A DNA stretch of 64,000 nt from UKL13-2 sp031414695 (lineage in GTDB: Bacteria; Pseudomonadota; Gammaproteobacteria; Burkholderiales; Usitatibacteraceae). Below are positions 26,107-34,968 of the stretch, in pieces. The stretch is taken from the NCBI GenBank assembly GCA_031414695.1, contig JANNWG010000027.1:18741-82740 (forward strand). The letters run 5' to 3'. Below the pieces are notes generated by a model. That model ran no database searches. It was not told the DNA's origin and saw only the letters and a list, made by a program, of their open reading frames with translations. The translations under genes were made by a program, and so were the position numbers. Every line of letters begins with the position of its first letter. The stretch's first letter is position 1.

Positions 26107-26792
26107 GGCATTACCCTCATGCTGATGTCACTGAGACCGTCAATGTGACCTGTGACAGCGTCGCCCGCAACAATAGGCCCAACACCCTCGGGTGTGCCGG
26201 TAAAAATCAGGTCGCCGGGCTGCAAATGCATATAGCCCGAAAGATAGGAGATGACTTCGGCGACGCTCCAGATGAGCTTGGAAATATCGCTATTCTGTTT
26301 GCGCATGCCATTCACTTCAAGCCAGATCGTGCCGCGAGTTGGATCGAACTTTGCGGCAGGGGTTAGTGCGGCGCACGGCGCGGATTGATCGAAACCCTTG
26401 CCCATGTCCCAGGGGCGGCCCATTTTCCGTGCCGCAATCTGCACATCGCGGCGGGTGAGATCGATGCCGACCGCATAACCGAATACATGATCCAGTGCAA
26501 CATCGATGGCGATGTCGCGCCCACCCGTACCGATGGCCACCACAAGTTCGATCTCGTAGTGAAAATCTTCGGTCTTCGGTGGATAGGGGATGCTCTCGCC
26601 GTCGGAGACAATCGCGTCGGTCGGCTTCATGAAAAAGAATGGCGGCTCGCGATCAGGGTCGAAGCCCATTTCACGGGCATGTTCGGCATAATTGCGGCCG
26701 ACGCAATAGATGCGGCGAACCGGGAACAGCGAGTCTGTGCCCTGAATAGGCAGCGTTATTTGGGCAGGCGCAGGAACGGCAAATTGCATCAT
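26103..26792 (-). CDS. nagK: Fumarylpyruvate hydrolase (FAH family)
   Basis: A 229-residue fumarylacetoacetate-hydrolase-family enzyme. It shows CVGRNYAEHAREMG, PPFFFMKPTDAIV, the metal-binding DFHYEIELVVAIG (Glu-x-Glu) and DLIFTGTPEGVGPI, the family end motif. The size equals that of NagK/fumarylpyruvate hydrolases, which split fumarylpyruvate into fumarate and pyruvate. It lies 19 bases after the gentisate dioxygenase gene. Two adjacent ATGs at the start are both acceptable, with AGGA upstream. Confidence 0.9.
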   Translation of the reverse strand: MMQFAVPAPAQITLPIQGTDSLFPVRRIYCVGRNYAEHAREMGFDPDREPPFFFMKPTDAIVSDGESIPYPPKTEDFHYEIELVVAIGTGGRDIAIDVALDHVFGYAVGIDLTRRDVQIAARKMGRPWDMGKGFDQSAPCAALTPAAKFDPTRGTIWLEVNGMRKQNSDISKLIWSVAEVISYLSGYMHLQPGDLIFTGTPEGVGPIVAGDAVTGHIDGLSDISMRVMP

Positions 26793-26811
26793 TAAGTCCT
26801 TGAGTTAGTGT

Positions 26812-27885
26812 TCAGGCACGACCGCGCTGTTCGCGCAGTTCACGCCAAAGGCCTAGTTTTTCCTGGGCCGAACGGTCGGAGAAACTGAACAGCACAGCCC
26901 TGTCATCGGCGCGGTGGGTAACTTCAGTCCAGCTCGGAACGACGAAAACATCACGCGCCTTCCAGCGGAAGAGCTGGCCGCCGATGATGCTATCGCCTTC
27001 GCCCTCGACCACTGAAAAGACTGTGCCGTCGGTGGATCGATAAGGTTGGCTTGCGAAACCGGGGGGCAGCAATTGCATGAACGCCGCCATGGTTGACGTG
27101 ACATGGCCGCCGGTCGATGGATTGATGTAGCGCATCTTGTGCCCATGGCAGTCATCAGGTTCGTCGGTTCGTGCCAATGCTTCAAGTGTTTCGAGCGTGC
27201 GGGCATACGGGTAATTGAAGATTGGCGAACTTTGGCTCGCGGGTTGCCAGTCGACGGGGGCAAGATTATTGCCGAAACGCAGATCGCTATCGCCGATAGG
27301 TCGCACGACTGTCTGCGTTTGGACGTTACCTGCTTCGGCAAAACTTGCATCAAAAAAAGCGACCGTCGGTATATCGAGTCCATCCAGCCAGACCATAGGC
27401 TTATCAGTGTCGTTGCCATGATCATGCCAGTGCCATGAAGGCGTCAAGACTAGATCGCCGGGATGCATCAGCGTGCGCTCGCCGTTGACAGCAGTGTAGG
27501 CTTTTTCACCCTCGATGATAAAGCGTAGTGCGTTTTGGGTGTGACGGTGTGCGGGCGCAATGTCGCCGGGTAACACGAGCTGCATACCGGCATAAAGCGA
27601 GCGTGTGATTGAAGAGCTTCCCTTCATGCCGGGGTTCTCGAGGATGAGCACGCGGCGTTCCGCCTCACGCGCCGTAATCAGCTTGCCTGCTTCCATGAGC
27701 AGGGCTCTCGCCATATCGTCGTATTGCCATAAATGTGGAACTGCAGGTGTTGCGGGCTGACCCAACACTAAAGCGTGCAGACTTTCCCATAGAGGTGACA
27801 AGCTGTGCTGACCAATGCGGTCGTAAAATTCCTGCCGGATTGCGCGAATTTCGTATTCATTGCGCATTTCATTGTCGACCATCAT
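26812..27885 (-). CDS. Gentisate 1,2-dioxygenase
   Basis: Bicupin ring-cleavage dioxygenase of 357 aa. The Fe(II) ligands are visible in the first cupin as APAHRHTQNALRFIIEG and SWHWHDHGN. The second cupin (residues about 260-335) has GGQLFRWKARDVFVVPSW and THRADDRAVLFSFSD. The enzyme opens gentisate to maleylpyruvate. It is the first gene of the four-gene gentisate operon; GGAG lies a few bases before two adjacent ATGs (27885 and 27882). An operator-like palindrome overlaps a TATAAT sequence about 75-95 bases upstream, suggesting control by a repressor. Confidence 0.93.
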   Translation of the reverse strand: MMVDNEMRNEYEIRAIRQEFYDRIGQHSLSPLWESLHALVLGQPATPAVPHLWQYDDMARALLMEAGKLITAREAERRVLILENPGMKGSSSITRSLYAGMQLVLPGDIAPAHRHTQNALRFIIEGEKAYTAVNGERTLMHPGDLVLTPSWHWHDHGNDTDKPMVWLDGLDIPTVAFFDASFAEAGNVQTQTVVRPIGDSDLRFGNNLAPVDWQPASQSSPIFNYPYARTLETLEALARTDEPDDCHGHKMRYINPSTGGHVTSTMAAFMQLLPPGFASQPYRSTDGTVFSVVEGEGDSIIGGQLFRWKARDVFVVPSWTEVTHRADDRAVLFSFSDRSAQEKLGLWRELREQRGRA

Positions 27886-27957
27886 TTTTCTCCGGAAAGC
27901 CTGTCGTCAGTGGTCTGCATATCTGCCGAAAAGTTTTATCATGTTGCTATTATCAAC

Positions 27958-27979
27958 TAATTCCTAATATAAGGAATTA
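27958..27979. promoter_or_regulatory. Operator-like palindrome, copy 3 (gentisate operon promoter)
   Basis: TAATTCCT, six bases (AATATA), AGGAATTA: perfect 8-base arms, same spacer length as copy 1. On the minus strand TATAAT overlaps the outer arm, which would place a bound protein over the -10 element of the gentisate operon. Confidence 0.75.
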
Positions 27980-28034
27980 TAGTGCCGAAGTATAAACTTT
28001 TCAGCTACCTCTAACGAGATTGACCCAAGCCAGC

Positions 28035-28325
28035 TCAAGTCGATATGTCGAGCGGTGGGTCTATGTCAGCGAGGGCTTTTACGTGCTCAACCATCATCGG
28101 GTAACTCCATCCACCCGAAATTTTGATGCGAAAGGTGAATAGAAGAAATGGGTGTGCGCCTGCCGCAAATAATGCCGCGAAATCACGCTCAAGCAGTTGC
28201 CGAAATTCTTCTGTCGTTAAGCCACGATCGGTCAGAAATTTTTCAGGAGCATCCTTATACTCAGCGGCCAATGCTTCATCACGCGCCACCTGCCAAAGTA
28301 CCTTGTTTACGGCGTAGCGACTCAT
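28035..28325 (-). CDS. LigA-like alpha subunit of an extradiol dioxygenase
   Basis: A small helical protein of 96 aa of the protocatechuate 4,5-dioxygenase alpha (LigA) family. It includes NKVLWQVARDEALAAEYKDA and LTTEEFRQLLERDFAALFAAGAHP (given in part), the helix that closes the active site in LigAB. The start at 28325 is chosen because GGAGGT lies 5 bases upstream and the ATG overlaps the stop of the beta-subunit gene (ATGA); a longer frame to 28409 would run into that gene. It therefore forms a coupled LigB-LigA pair in reversed order compared with ligAB of Sphingobium. Confidence 0.85.
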   Translation of the reverse strand: MSRYAVNKVLWQVARDEALAAEYKDAPEKFLTDRGLTTEEFRQLLERDFAALFAAGAHPFLLFTFRIKISGGWSYPMMVEHVKALADIDPPLDIST

Positions 28326-29194
28326 GTCTGACCTCCATTCAGTTGATCCTCGGTCCATTCGAGCAAAATCATCAGCGGCTGCATCTTCGATGGGACGTAG
28401 TCGTGCCACGTGAAGGGCGTGCCGCTTGCCACGCCATAGGCAAAGATGAAGCCCAGAAATCCAGGTGTGTTGTTGCCCTGTGCGTACATTTCATCCCACG
28501 ATGAATGGGCGACGAGATCAGCCACATCATTACGTAGGATTGCCGCATTAACGGTGCGATCCCACTCGCTTTCCGGGCGCTGCGTGTGCCGCAGCATGTA
28601 AGGGCCACCGACGCCGTTGGTCATGTGGCCCGTGCAGATCACAGCCACACGCAAGTCTGGTTCCCACTCTTCGATGATCTTGCGGACGATGCCACCGAGT
28701 TTTAGATAACGCTTGGCAGGCGGCACGGGCGGCGCGAGGAAATTCAGAAAGATCGGCACGATCGGCAAATCAGCTTGTGGGCGCATGAAATTGAGCGGCA
28801 CAGAAAACGCATGATCAACAACGAATTCGTCGGAGTAAGCGAAATCGACTTCATGCTCGAAGCCCTGCGTTAGGATATAGCGCGCCAGACGACCTTCAAT
28901 GGGCGCATCGTAGGTAGCTAGTCCCCAGTCACGTTGCTCATAGCCCGGCGGCCCCGCAATGCGTTCGGCCTTGCCAACTAGGAACGGCGGCATATTATTG
29001 AAGAAGAATTGACACAAGTGATCGCTGCCCGCCATCACAATGATGTCTGGTTTTGATGCCGCGAGACCCTCCCGCATGCGGGCAATACCGTCAAGTAAGC
29101 GCCTAGCGTCTGGGCCCACAGGTCTGCCGTCGCGCCCAATACCAGGCAGGACAGGATCGTGAGGAACTACTGAGAGGTGAACTATTTTAGCCAT
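28322..29194 (-). CDS. LigB-like catalytic subunit of an extradiol dioxygenase
   Basis: Class III extradiol dioxygenase beta subunit, 290 aa from the ATG at 29194 (MAKIVHLSVVPHDPVLPG). The longer frame to 29434 would overlap the divergent cytochrome gene and adds no family-like sequence. Metal and catalytic residues are seen in VVPHDP, IIVMAGSDHLCQFF, VVDHAFSVPLNFM and VICTGHMTNG. It is encoded with a LigA-like subunit immediately downstream. The substrate is unknown. It lies beside the gentisate operon but is separated from it by the copy 3 operator, so it may be a different branch. Confidence 0.85.
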   Translation of the reverse strand: MAKIVHLSVVPHDPVLPGIGRDGRPVGPDARRLLDGIARMREGLAASKPDIIVMAGSDHLCQFFFNNMPPFLVGKAERIAGPPGYEQRDWGLATYDAPIEGRLARYILTQGFEHEVDFAYSDEFVVDHAFSVPLNFMRPQADLPIVPIFLNFLAPPVPPAKRYLKLGGIVRKIIEEWEPDLRVAVICTGHMTNGVGGPYMLRHTQRPESEWDRTVNAAILRNDVADLVAHSSWDEMYAQGNNTPGFLGFIFAYGVASGTPFTWHDYVPSKMQPLMILLEWTEDQLNGGQT

Positions 29195-29238
29195 TTGAGT
29201 AGTTTGCGCATTGAGAATACTGCCGTCAAATTGAATGA

Positions 29239-29257
29239 ACTGATACCTAGTATCAGT
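29239..29257. promoter_or_regulatory. Palindrome in the LigB-like / cytochrome b561 divergent promoter
   Basis: ACTGATAC, CTA, GTATCAGT: perfect 8-base arms around 3 bases, in the roughly 100-base gap between the leftward dioxygenase gene and the rightward cytochrome gene. Sequence and spacing differ from the ATTCCT operators, so another regulator is likely; the LysR product at 31747 is one candidate. Confidence 0.55.
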
Positions 29258-29301
29258 ATTTACGACTGGCAACATGGCGCTGGCTATTGCATGCTCCACA
29301 A

Positions 29302-29982
29302 ATGAATGAAACTTCCGAAATGTCAGATTTGCACAAACACATTGCAGGCTTGAAACAAACTCAACCGCAACGAACGCGTTACTCACGCGTGGCGATCCTA
29401 TTGCATTGGTTGATCGCCGCACTCGTGCTGGCAACTATTCCGATTGGCTGGTTCAGCACATCTACGCAAGGTGCGCCTGCACCTCCGACCGTAAATCCGT
29501 CGAAGAGTGTAGGTGCGCGACCGGCTATCCCGCCTCCAAAGAGTGCCGCGCAGCAGTCAGCCACCAATATCCATAAGACAATCGGCATTGTTATCCTGAG
29601 CCTGACCTTGCTTCGTATCGGTTGGCGACTCAGTCACAAGCCGCCCCCATTGCCAGCAACCATGCAGCGCTCACTTCGCTGGCTAGCAAGCGCATCACAT
29701 ACGCTTTTCTACTTGCTTCTTATCGTTATGCCGGTAAGCGGCTGGTGGATGAGTTCGGCAGTGCCTGATCCTAGGCGACATCCGTTTGGCTTCGGTATCT
29801 TCGATATTCCGTTCCTACCGGTTGCGCAGAGTTGGTCTGCGGCGGGTACTGCAAAATTTGTACACACCAATCTGGTTTGGCTGATGGTAGGCTTAGCCAT
29901 ACTGCATATTTTCGCAGCACTGAAGCATCATCTCATAGACAAGGATGATGTCTTAACGCGAATGCTCCCGCAAAAGTCCTAG
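29302..29982 (+). CDS. Cytochrome b561
   Basis: Membrane diheme cytochrome of about 226 aa. Four membrane segments are visible, starting with VAILLHWLIAALVLATIPIG and ending with VWLMVGLAILHIFAALKHHL, with heme-ligand His residues in LLHWL, NIHKTIG, ASHTLF and HIFAALKHH. Typical members pass electrons between quinol and a periplasmic acceptor. The ATG at 29302 is preferred over the TTG at 29287; the ATG at 29320 is also possible. It leads a rightward group with a hydratase and an alpha/beta hydrolase. Its role in an aromatic pathway is not obvious. Confidence 0.85.
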   Translation: MNETSEMSDLHKHIAGLKQTQPQRTRYSRVAILLHWLIAALVLATIPIGWFSTSTQGAPAPPTVNPSKSVGARPAIPPPKSAAQQSATNIHKTIGIVILSLTLLRIGWRLSHKPPPLPATMQRSLRWLASASHTLFYLLLIVMPVSGWWMSSAVPDPRRHPFGFGIFDIPFLPVAQSWSAAGTAKFVHTNLVWLMVGLAILHIFAALKHHLIDKDDVLTRMLPQKS

Positions 29983-30022
29983 CACGCAGTTTCAGTAATC
30001 CTATTTTTTTTAAGAGGTAAAC

Positions 30023-30886
30023 ATGTCGACTAAAAGCGCTTCTACTACTCAGGGCCCGGGCCCGCTTCCACTGAAATTTCCGCACGAGCCTGAACGAATC
30101 CGCAAGGCTGCCGAACTCATCGTTGCGATGCGTCGTGGCGAAATTGAGATTCACGGCGAAACAGGCCTCGATGAAGACGTTAGGCCGCGCAATCGCGACG
30201 AGGCGCAGCAAATTAGTGACCTTGTCATTGAGTTGCTCGGGCGACCTGTACTTGGATGGAAGTTCTACATCGGTGCAATGATCCAACAAGCACCCTTACG
30301 TACGCCGATTTACGACATCTGGCAGAGTCCCGCAACACTGCCAAAAGAAGCGTCACAGCATCGTTGGATTGAACCAGAACTTGCGTGCCGCTGTCTGCGC
30401 GATTTCCCGCCACGCGAAAAAATATACAGCTATCAGGAAATTGCTGACGGCATGGAAATTGTCCCGGCGTTCGAGGTAATTGGCCCACGCTTTCGCTTTG
30501 ACTCTGCGGCGCATATGCGGCAGGTGGTCAACGGCTATCGCATCAATCCTCGCTATGACGGTTTAGCCGACGGAAACGCCTCTGGTGGCTATGTGGTCGG
30601 CGAAGCACGCAAGGATTGGCAAGAGCTTGATTTCCTGAAGATGCATGTCACGATGGATGCGGGCGAAGAACGACTTGTCGATACGGTGGGTGGTCATCCA
30701 TTGGTTGATCCATTTATGTCAATGTTTCCACTCATAAACCTGATGCGCAACCGCGAAGGTTTGAAAGCAGGCATGTTGATGGCCACGCATTCCTATTCGG
30801 GCTTCATCCCCGTTCCTGCAAATGTGAAGATCGTTTCTAATTTCACTTATTTCAAACCTATTGAGGCTGTCTTCGAAGGCGCTTAA
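30023..30886 (+). CDS. 2-oxopent-4-enoate hydratase-like protein (FAH fold)
   Basis: A 287-residue protein of the 2-keto-4-pentenoate hydratase/oxalocrotonate decarboxylase group. It starts with a low-complexity tail, then helices with ELIVAMRRGEIEI and RDEAQQISDLVIELLGRPVLGWK. The fold core has a Glu-rich metal site in EIVPAFEVIGPRF and a C-terminal FIPVPANVKIVSNF. In meta-cleavage pathways such enzymes hydrate 2-hydroxymuconate-derived dienoates. RBS AAGAGGT is 4 bases before the ATG. It is followed after 76 bases by an alpha/beta hydrolase, the usual preceding step of such a pathway. Confidence 0.72.
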   Translation: MSTKSASTTQGPGPLPLKFPHEPERIRKAAELIVAMRRGEIEIHGETGLDEDVRPRNRDEAQQISDLVIELLGRPVLGWKFYIGAMIQQAPLRTPIYDIWQSPATLPKEASQHRWIEPELACRCLRDFPPREKIYSYQEIADGMEIVPAFEVIGPRFRFDSAAHMRQVVNGYRINPRYDGLADGNASGGYVVGEARKDWQELDFLKMHVTMDAGEERLVDTVGGHPLVDPFMSMFPLINLMRNREGLKAGMLMATHSYSGFIPVPANVKIVSNFTYFKPIEAVFEGA

Positions 30887-30962
30887 TTTTGAATTGAATG
30901 TCGCAATTACCAGCGCTATCCAACAGGTGATGCGCTGGTTTGTAAGTTAATGGAGTATGAGT

Positions 30963-31784
30963 ATGCCGTTTGCACAAATACGTGACATCAAAATCTACTA
31001 TGAAATAGTCGGCTCAGGGCCGCGAATGCTTTTCATCAACGGTACCAATGCTGACCTACGACGCAAGCAGCCATATGTTGAAAAGCTAAACGCGCATTTC
31101 ACCGTACTGCGCTACGATCAGCGTGGACTTGGTCAGACTGAGAAGCCCGACAAACACTACAGCATGGCTGACTATGCAGATGACGCTGCGGCGTTGATGG
31201 ACATAGTGGGTTGGGATCGCGCTGCGGTACTTGGTGTTTCCTTTGGTGGCTCGGTGGCGCAGGAATTAGCGCGGCGACATCCCGAGCGGATTAGCCGAAT
31301 GGTGTTGGCATGTTCAAACCCCGGTGGAAACTTTGGCTACCCTCTGCTCGCCCTTCATGGCAAGGATGCCGAAACACGTGCGCGAACGATGCTCTCGCTT
31401 GACTTACGAAAGTCAGAGGCTTGGCAGGCAGCCCATCCTGAACAAACGTCTGCACTCATTGAGCAGGGTATGAAACGCGGTGGTGCTGTTGATCCCACCG
31501 ACACGCAAGCGGCGATGGGCGCTCGTCGGCAACTTGAGGCGCGAGAGGAGCATGACGCGTTAAACTGGCTCAATCAAATCATGTTTCCAGTGGCGCTGTT
31601 CGGCGGTCGATATGATGGCCTTGGCACCGAAGCTGGACAGCGGGTGATGGCTGAGAAGATCCCTAATTCTGTTATGCGACTATTCGAAGGTGCACATAGC
31701 TTCTTGAACGAAGACCCTGAAGCGCTGCCAGCTGTGATTGAGTTCCTCAGCAGGACGACTGAACCTGTTTTGCAATCAGCTTGA
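30963..31784 (+). CDS. Alpha/beta hydrolase (meta-cleavage-product hydrolase type)
   Basis: Serine hydrolase of 273 aa. It shows the oxyanion region LFINGTNADLR, LRYDQRGLGQTEKP, the nucleophile elbow GVSFGG (residues about 95-100), an acid in GGRYDGLG and the catalytic His in FEGAHSFLNED. The ATG at 30963 has GGAG 7 bases upstream; one at 30957 would place that motif too close. Families near this include 3-oxoadipate enol-lactonase and C-C bond hydrolases of ring-fission products. It overlaps the convergent LysR gene by 38 bases at the 3' end. Confidence 0.8.
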   Translation: MPFAQIRDIKIYYEIVGSGPRMLFINGTNADLRRKQPYVEKLNAHFTVLRYDQRGLGQTEKPDKHYSMADYADDAAALMDIVGWDRAAVLGVSFGGSVAQELARRHPERISRMVLACSNPGGNFGYPLLALHGKDAETRARTMLSLDLRKSEAWQAAHPEQTSALIEQGMKRGGAVDPTDTQAAMGARRQLEAREEHDALNWLNQIMFPVALFGGRYDGLGTEAGQRVMAEKIPNSVMRLFEGAHSFLNEDPEALPAVIEFLSRTTEPVLQSA

Positions 31785-32664
31785 GCCGATCCACTAGCCA
31801 ATTGATAGCCGGATCATTTGCGCGGCGAGAAGACCATTGCACGCTCTCGCGCACCGGTGGCATGTCAAATGGTAGCTTCATCAATTTGAGCGGCAAATAT
31901 TCGGCCATGCGAACCGCGAGCAGACGATGCAACGTAGCAATGCGATTGGTGCCAACCAAGAGACTGCCCACCGACATGAAATTAGGCGCAATTACTTCAA
32001 CGCGTCGTGTGATGGAACCCAAGCGTGCCGCCGCAGTCGCCTCGTAGCTTGATGTCTGAAGACCAAAACGAACCGCGATATGCCCGAGTTGTTCATAGGT
32101 TTCCAGCGTTATCGGCTCAACAAGCATCGGGTTTTCGCGCCAGCCCGCGATCACAAAGTCTTCGGTATATAACAACGCATGGGGGTGTTCCGTTGATACG
32201 ACGTTATCGATACCAATTAGCAGATCGGCACGTCCTCGCAGTAGCGCATCGACTGGTTGTTCGACGATCGGCACAAGCTCGAACCTGATACCTGGTGCCT
32301 CAGTTGCGCAGGCAATAATCGCCGGTCTCAGCAATATCTCGACGATATAATCGGTCGCCATAATTGAGAGTGTTCGATCAGACGTTGCTGGCTCGAACGG
32401 CTCATCAACCAAAATAGTCTGGCGAATCTGTTCGAGTACTGCGCGAACGGGTTCCACTAGTTTTTCAGCACGCGGCGTCAGCGCCATGCTGCGCCCGTTC
32501 AACACCAATAGGTCGTCCTTGAAATAGTCGCGCAGCCTTGCCAGCACGCCGCTGGTGGCCGATTGACTTAAGTGCAGTCGGTCAGCAGCGAGCGAGACGC
32601 CGCGCTCCTGCAACAGCACATCAAGGGCAACTAATAAGTTGAGGTCGAGCTTGTCCAGACGCAT
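31747..32664 (-). CDS. LysR family transcriptional regulator
   Basis: A 305-residue LysR-type regulator. The N-terminal helix-turn-helix is LDLNLLVALDVLLQERGVSLAADRLHLSQSATSG (given in part as VSLAADRLHLSQSATSGVL), typical of the NodD/SyrM or NahR-like branch that controls aromatic operons. The C-terminal effector domain follows from residue about 90. The start at 32664 (ATG) is preferred to the TTG at 32673. It lies 9 bases downstream of the MFS transporter gene on the same strand, so it may be the last gene of the module 3 leftward transcripts. Effector unknown. Confidence 0.9.
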   Translation of the reverse strand: MRLDKLDLNLLVALDVLLQERGVSLAADRLHLSQSATSGVLARLRDYFKDDLLVLNGRSMALTPRAEKLVEPVRAVLEQIRQTILVDEPFEPATSDRTLSIMATDYIVEILLRPAIIACATEAPGIRFELVPIVEQPVDALLRGRADLLIGIDNVVSTEHPHALLYTEDFVIAGWRENPMLVEPITLETYEQLGHIAVRFGLQTSSYEATAAARLGSITRRVEVIAPNFMSVGSLLVGTNRIATLHRLLAVRMAEYLPLKLMKLPFDMPPVRESVQWSSRRANDPAINWLVDRLKLIAKQVQSSC

Positions 32665-32673
32665 GATAGGCAA

Positions 32674-33942
32674 TCAGCCCGCGCGTAGCCGGCCTTGCGC
32701 CCGCCACAGCATAAAGGATGCTACCAACGGTGCTGCCAACATTAGTGCAAGCGAATATCGCAGTGACTCCTTGCCTAAGGACGGCGCAATTAAATCACTG
32801 ACGACACCGATCAACAACGGGCCCAATGCAAACGCCAGCAGATTTTGCACGATTAGCATTAGCGTTGAAGTCACACCGCGCTGGTTTCCCGGCACCAGAG
32901 ACACCGCTAGCGCCACACAAGGGCCTAGCGAGGACGCTAGCAAGAAATTCATCGCCGCAATGCCTACTAGCACCATCGGCAACGTTGGCGCGAACAGGAA
33001 CAACGCGAATGCTGGTGCTGCTAACGGTAGTGCAATGATCGGCACGATTAACCCAGCCCAAGGATTGCCACTACGCTGAATGAGACGAGAGGCAAGGATG
33101 CCAGCTAATACCCCACCAGCAATACCGCCAATTACGGCGGGTGGGCCTACCATAGCACCCATTTTCGCCAGCTCCACATTGTGTGACCGGAACAGGAAGG
33201 TGGGCGCCCAGACTGGTAGACAGGCCAGCATCATGTTTGATGTGCCGTAGCCTAGTGCGAGCCAGCCCATCCCTGGAACCTTCAGGATTGTGCTGATCGC
33301 GTTCACGATACCGCTATCCGAAGTCTGCTGCGTGTCGGCGGCCAAACGTGGTGTCGGACGCATCGTGACAGCGATCAGCAAGACTAACGCGATGCCCGCC
33401 ACGCCAAAAATCTCGAACATGGTGCGCCAGCCGAATTTGGCTGCAAGCACACCGGCGAGGATGGAGCCGATCATTACGCCGACGCCAATGCTGGCCTGAA
33501 AAATCGATACTGATCGCGACAATTTTGGACCCGGATACAGGTCAGCGAGCAGCGACATTGCGACCGGAAACACCACCGCCTCGCCAATGCCGACAAACAT
33601 CCGGCACGCAGACAGAGAGTAAAACCCCTCTGCGTAACCGGTCGCTGCTGTCGCGGCTGACCAAACGATCACGCCAAGCACAAGAATCAGGCGACGGTTA
33701 CCGCGATCAACCCAGCGCGCGATGGCAATGCCTGCGAGCAGGAAAAACACCGAAAAGGCAAAGCCTGAAATGATGCTGATCTCTGTATCGTTGAGCAGCA
33801 ACTCCTTGCGCATCGGCTCGACGACGATGCCAAGCAGCGCCCGATCCGCATAGTTGAAGATGTTGATGATCACCAATAGTGTAAGCGTCCAAGTTGCAAC
33901 AAAGCCGCTTGGTGTCGTAGTTGAATGTACGGTCGAGTTCAT
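32674..33942 (-). CDS. Major facilitator superfamily transporter
   Basis: Inner-membrane MFS carrier of 422 aa with about 12 hydrophobic segments. It starts with WTLTLLVIINIFNYADRALLG, a pattern common in the anion:cation/aromatic acid:H+ symporter and ACS groups. The loop 2-3 MFS motif reads ARWVDRGNRRLILVLG. The substrate is unknown; the context points to an aromatic acid. The gene sits between a LysR regulator and an FAH-family enzyme. Confidence 0.88.
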   Translation of the reverse strand: MNSTVHSTTTPSGFVATWTLTLLVIINIFNYADRALLGIVVEPMRKELLLNDTEISIISGFAFSVFFLLAGIAIARWVDRGNRRLILVLGVIVWSAATAATGYAEGFYSLSACRMFVGIGEAVVFPVAMSLLADLYPGPKLSRSVSIFQASIGVGVMIGSILAGVLAAKFGWRTMFEIFGVAGIALVLLIAVTMRPTPRLAADTQQTSDSGIVNAISTILKVPGMGWLALGYGTSNMMLACLPVWAPTFLFRSHNVELAKMGAMVGPPAVIGGIAGGVLAGILASRLIQRSGNPWAGLIVPIIALPLAAPAFALFLFAPTLPMVLVGIAAMNFLLASSLGPCVALAVSLVPGNQRGVTSTLMLIVQNLLAFALGPLLIGVVSDLIAPSLGKESLRYSLALMLAAPLVASFMLWRAQGRLRAG

Positions 33943-33993
33943 GTCTGTTTCTCTCCGGTAAGGTTTATCGCTAATCTGGCAAAACGTTTTGAA

Positions 33994-34968
33994 TTATGCT
34001 TTCACCACGCGCTGGTCAATCACCCCGAATAAAGGTGTGCCATCGGGAAGTGTTGCTTCCATGCGCACGCGATCACCGAACTTCATGAACGCAGTACGCG
34101 GTTTACCTTCGTCGATGGTTTCGATGCCGCGACGTTCGGCAATGCATGATGATCCAACTTCGCGATAATTTTCATTTGATACCGTACCACCACCGATGAT
34201 CGTGCCCGCGCAGAGCGAGCGGGTGCGCGCCGCATGGGCAACGTGTTCAGGAAACGACCAACTCATCGGATAACCTTCAGCCGCACCAAAGCGCTTGCCG
34301 TTCCAATCAATAATAAGCGGCAAGTCGACTCGGCCATCGCGCCAATGCACGCCTAGTTCGTCAGGTGTGATTGCCACCGGCGCTAAACTACAGGGCGGTT
34401 TTGCCTGCACCCAGCCGAAGCCTATTTTTGATTCACGCAGCGCAAACCCGCGTAGAGACCAGTCGTTGATCAACACTACAAGTCGGATGTGTGAAGCTGC
34501 TTGCGCGGCCGTCGTACCCATCGACACGTGATCGACAATGACGCCGAATTCGCCTTCAAAGTCAATGTTATTGTCATCACTCGGTGTCGGGAAGTCTGCA
34601 GTGCCAGCGTAAAATGTGTGTGACAGTCCTTGATACATCAGCGGCCCGTCGTTGGGTGGCGCTGCTCTACCTGATATCTGTCGCAGTAAAGCGCCGTGGC
34701 TCTCGTATGCTGAGCCGTCGAGCCATTGCCAAGCACGCGGCAGCGGCGCGAGTGCATCGTGCGTGACGAAATCAAATGCGTTGTCCAGATTTGCGCACTC
34801 TAGTTGGGCGGCGAGCGCACGTAAAGGCGCTTCTACGTCGACCCAGCGATCTAGTGCGTCCTGAAGCGTGGTTGCGATGCGTGCGGCAGGTGCTGCACGG
34901 GTATGATCGCGCGAGACGATTACGAGTGCGCCGTCGCGAGTGCCGTTGTGCAGGGTGGCGAGATTCAT
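33994..34968 (-). CDS. Fumarylacetoacetate hydrolase family protein
   Basis: A 324-residue protein of the FAH family, longer than NagK and built like bacterial fumarylacetoacetases. It shows FYAGTADFPTPSDDNNIDFEGE (the Glu-x-Glu metal site is DFEGEFGVIV), INDWSLRGF and GTIIGGGTVSNENY. Members hydrolyse C-C bonds of 2,4-dioxo acids formed from ring cleavage. It is coupled (ATGA) to the alpha/beta hydrolase gene at 34965-36137. It may act after the extradiol dioxygenase of this module (inference). Confidence 0.85.
   Translation of the reverse strand: MNLATLHNGTRDGALVIVSRDHTRAAPAARIATTLQDALDRWVDVEAPLRALAAQLECANLDNAFDFVTHDALAPLPRAWQWLDGSAYESHGALLRQISGRAAPPNDGPLMYQGLSHTFYAGTADFPTPSDDNNIDFEGEFGVIVDHVSMGTTAAQAASHIRLVVLINDWSLRGFALRESKIGFGWVQAKPPCSLAPVAITPDELGVHWRDGRVDLPLIIDWNGKRFGAAEGYPMSWSFPEHVAHAARTRSLCAGTIIGGGTVSNENYREVGSSCIAERRGIETIDEGKPRTAFMKFGDRVRMEATLPDGTPLFGVIDQRVVKA

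Noticed and set aside
28326..28409. N-terminal extension of the LigA-like gene
   Set aside because: Would overlap the LigB-like gene; the start at 28325 has GGAGGT and an ATGA overlap with the LigB stop.
29195..29434. 80-residue N-terminal extension of the LigB-like gene
   Set aside because: Runs over the divergent cytochrome b561 start and the palindrome; family members start at the MAKIVHL position.
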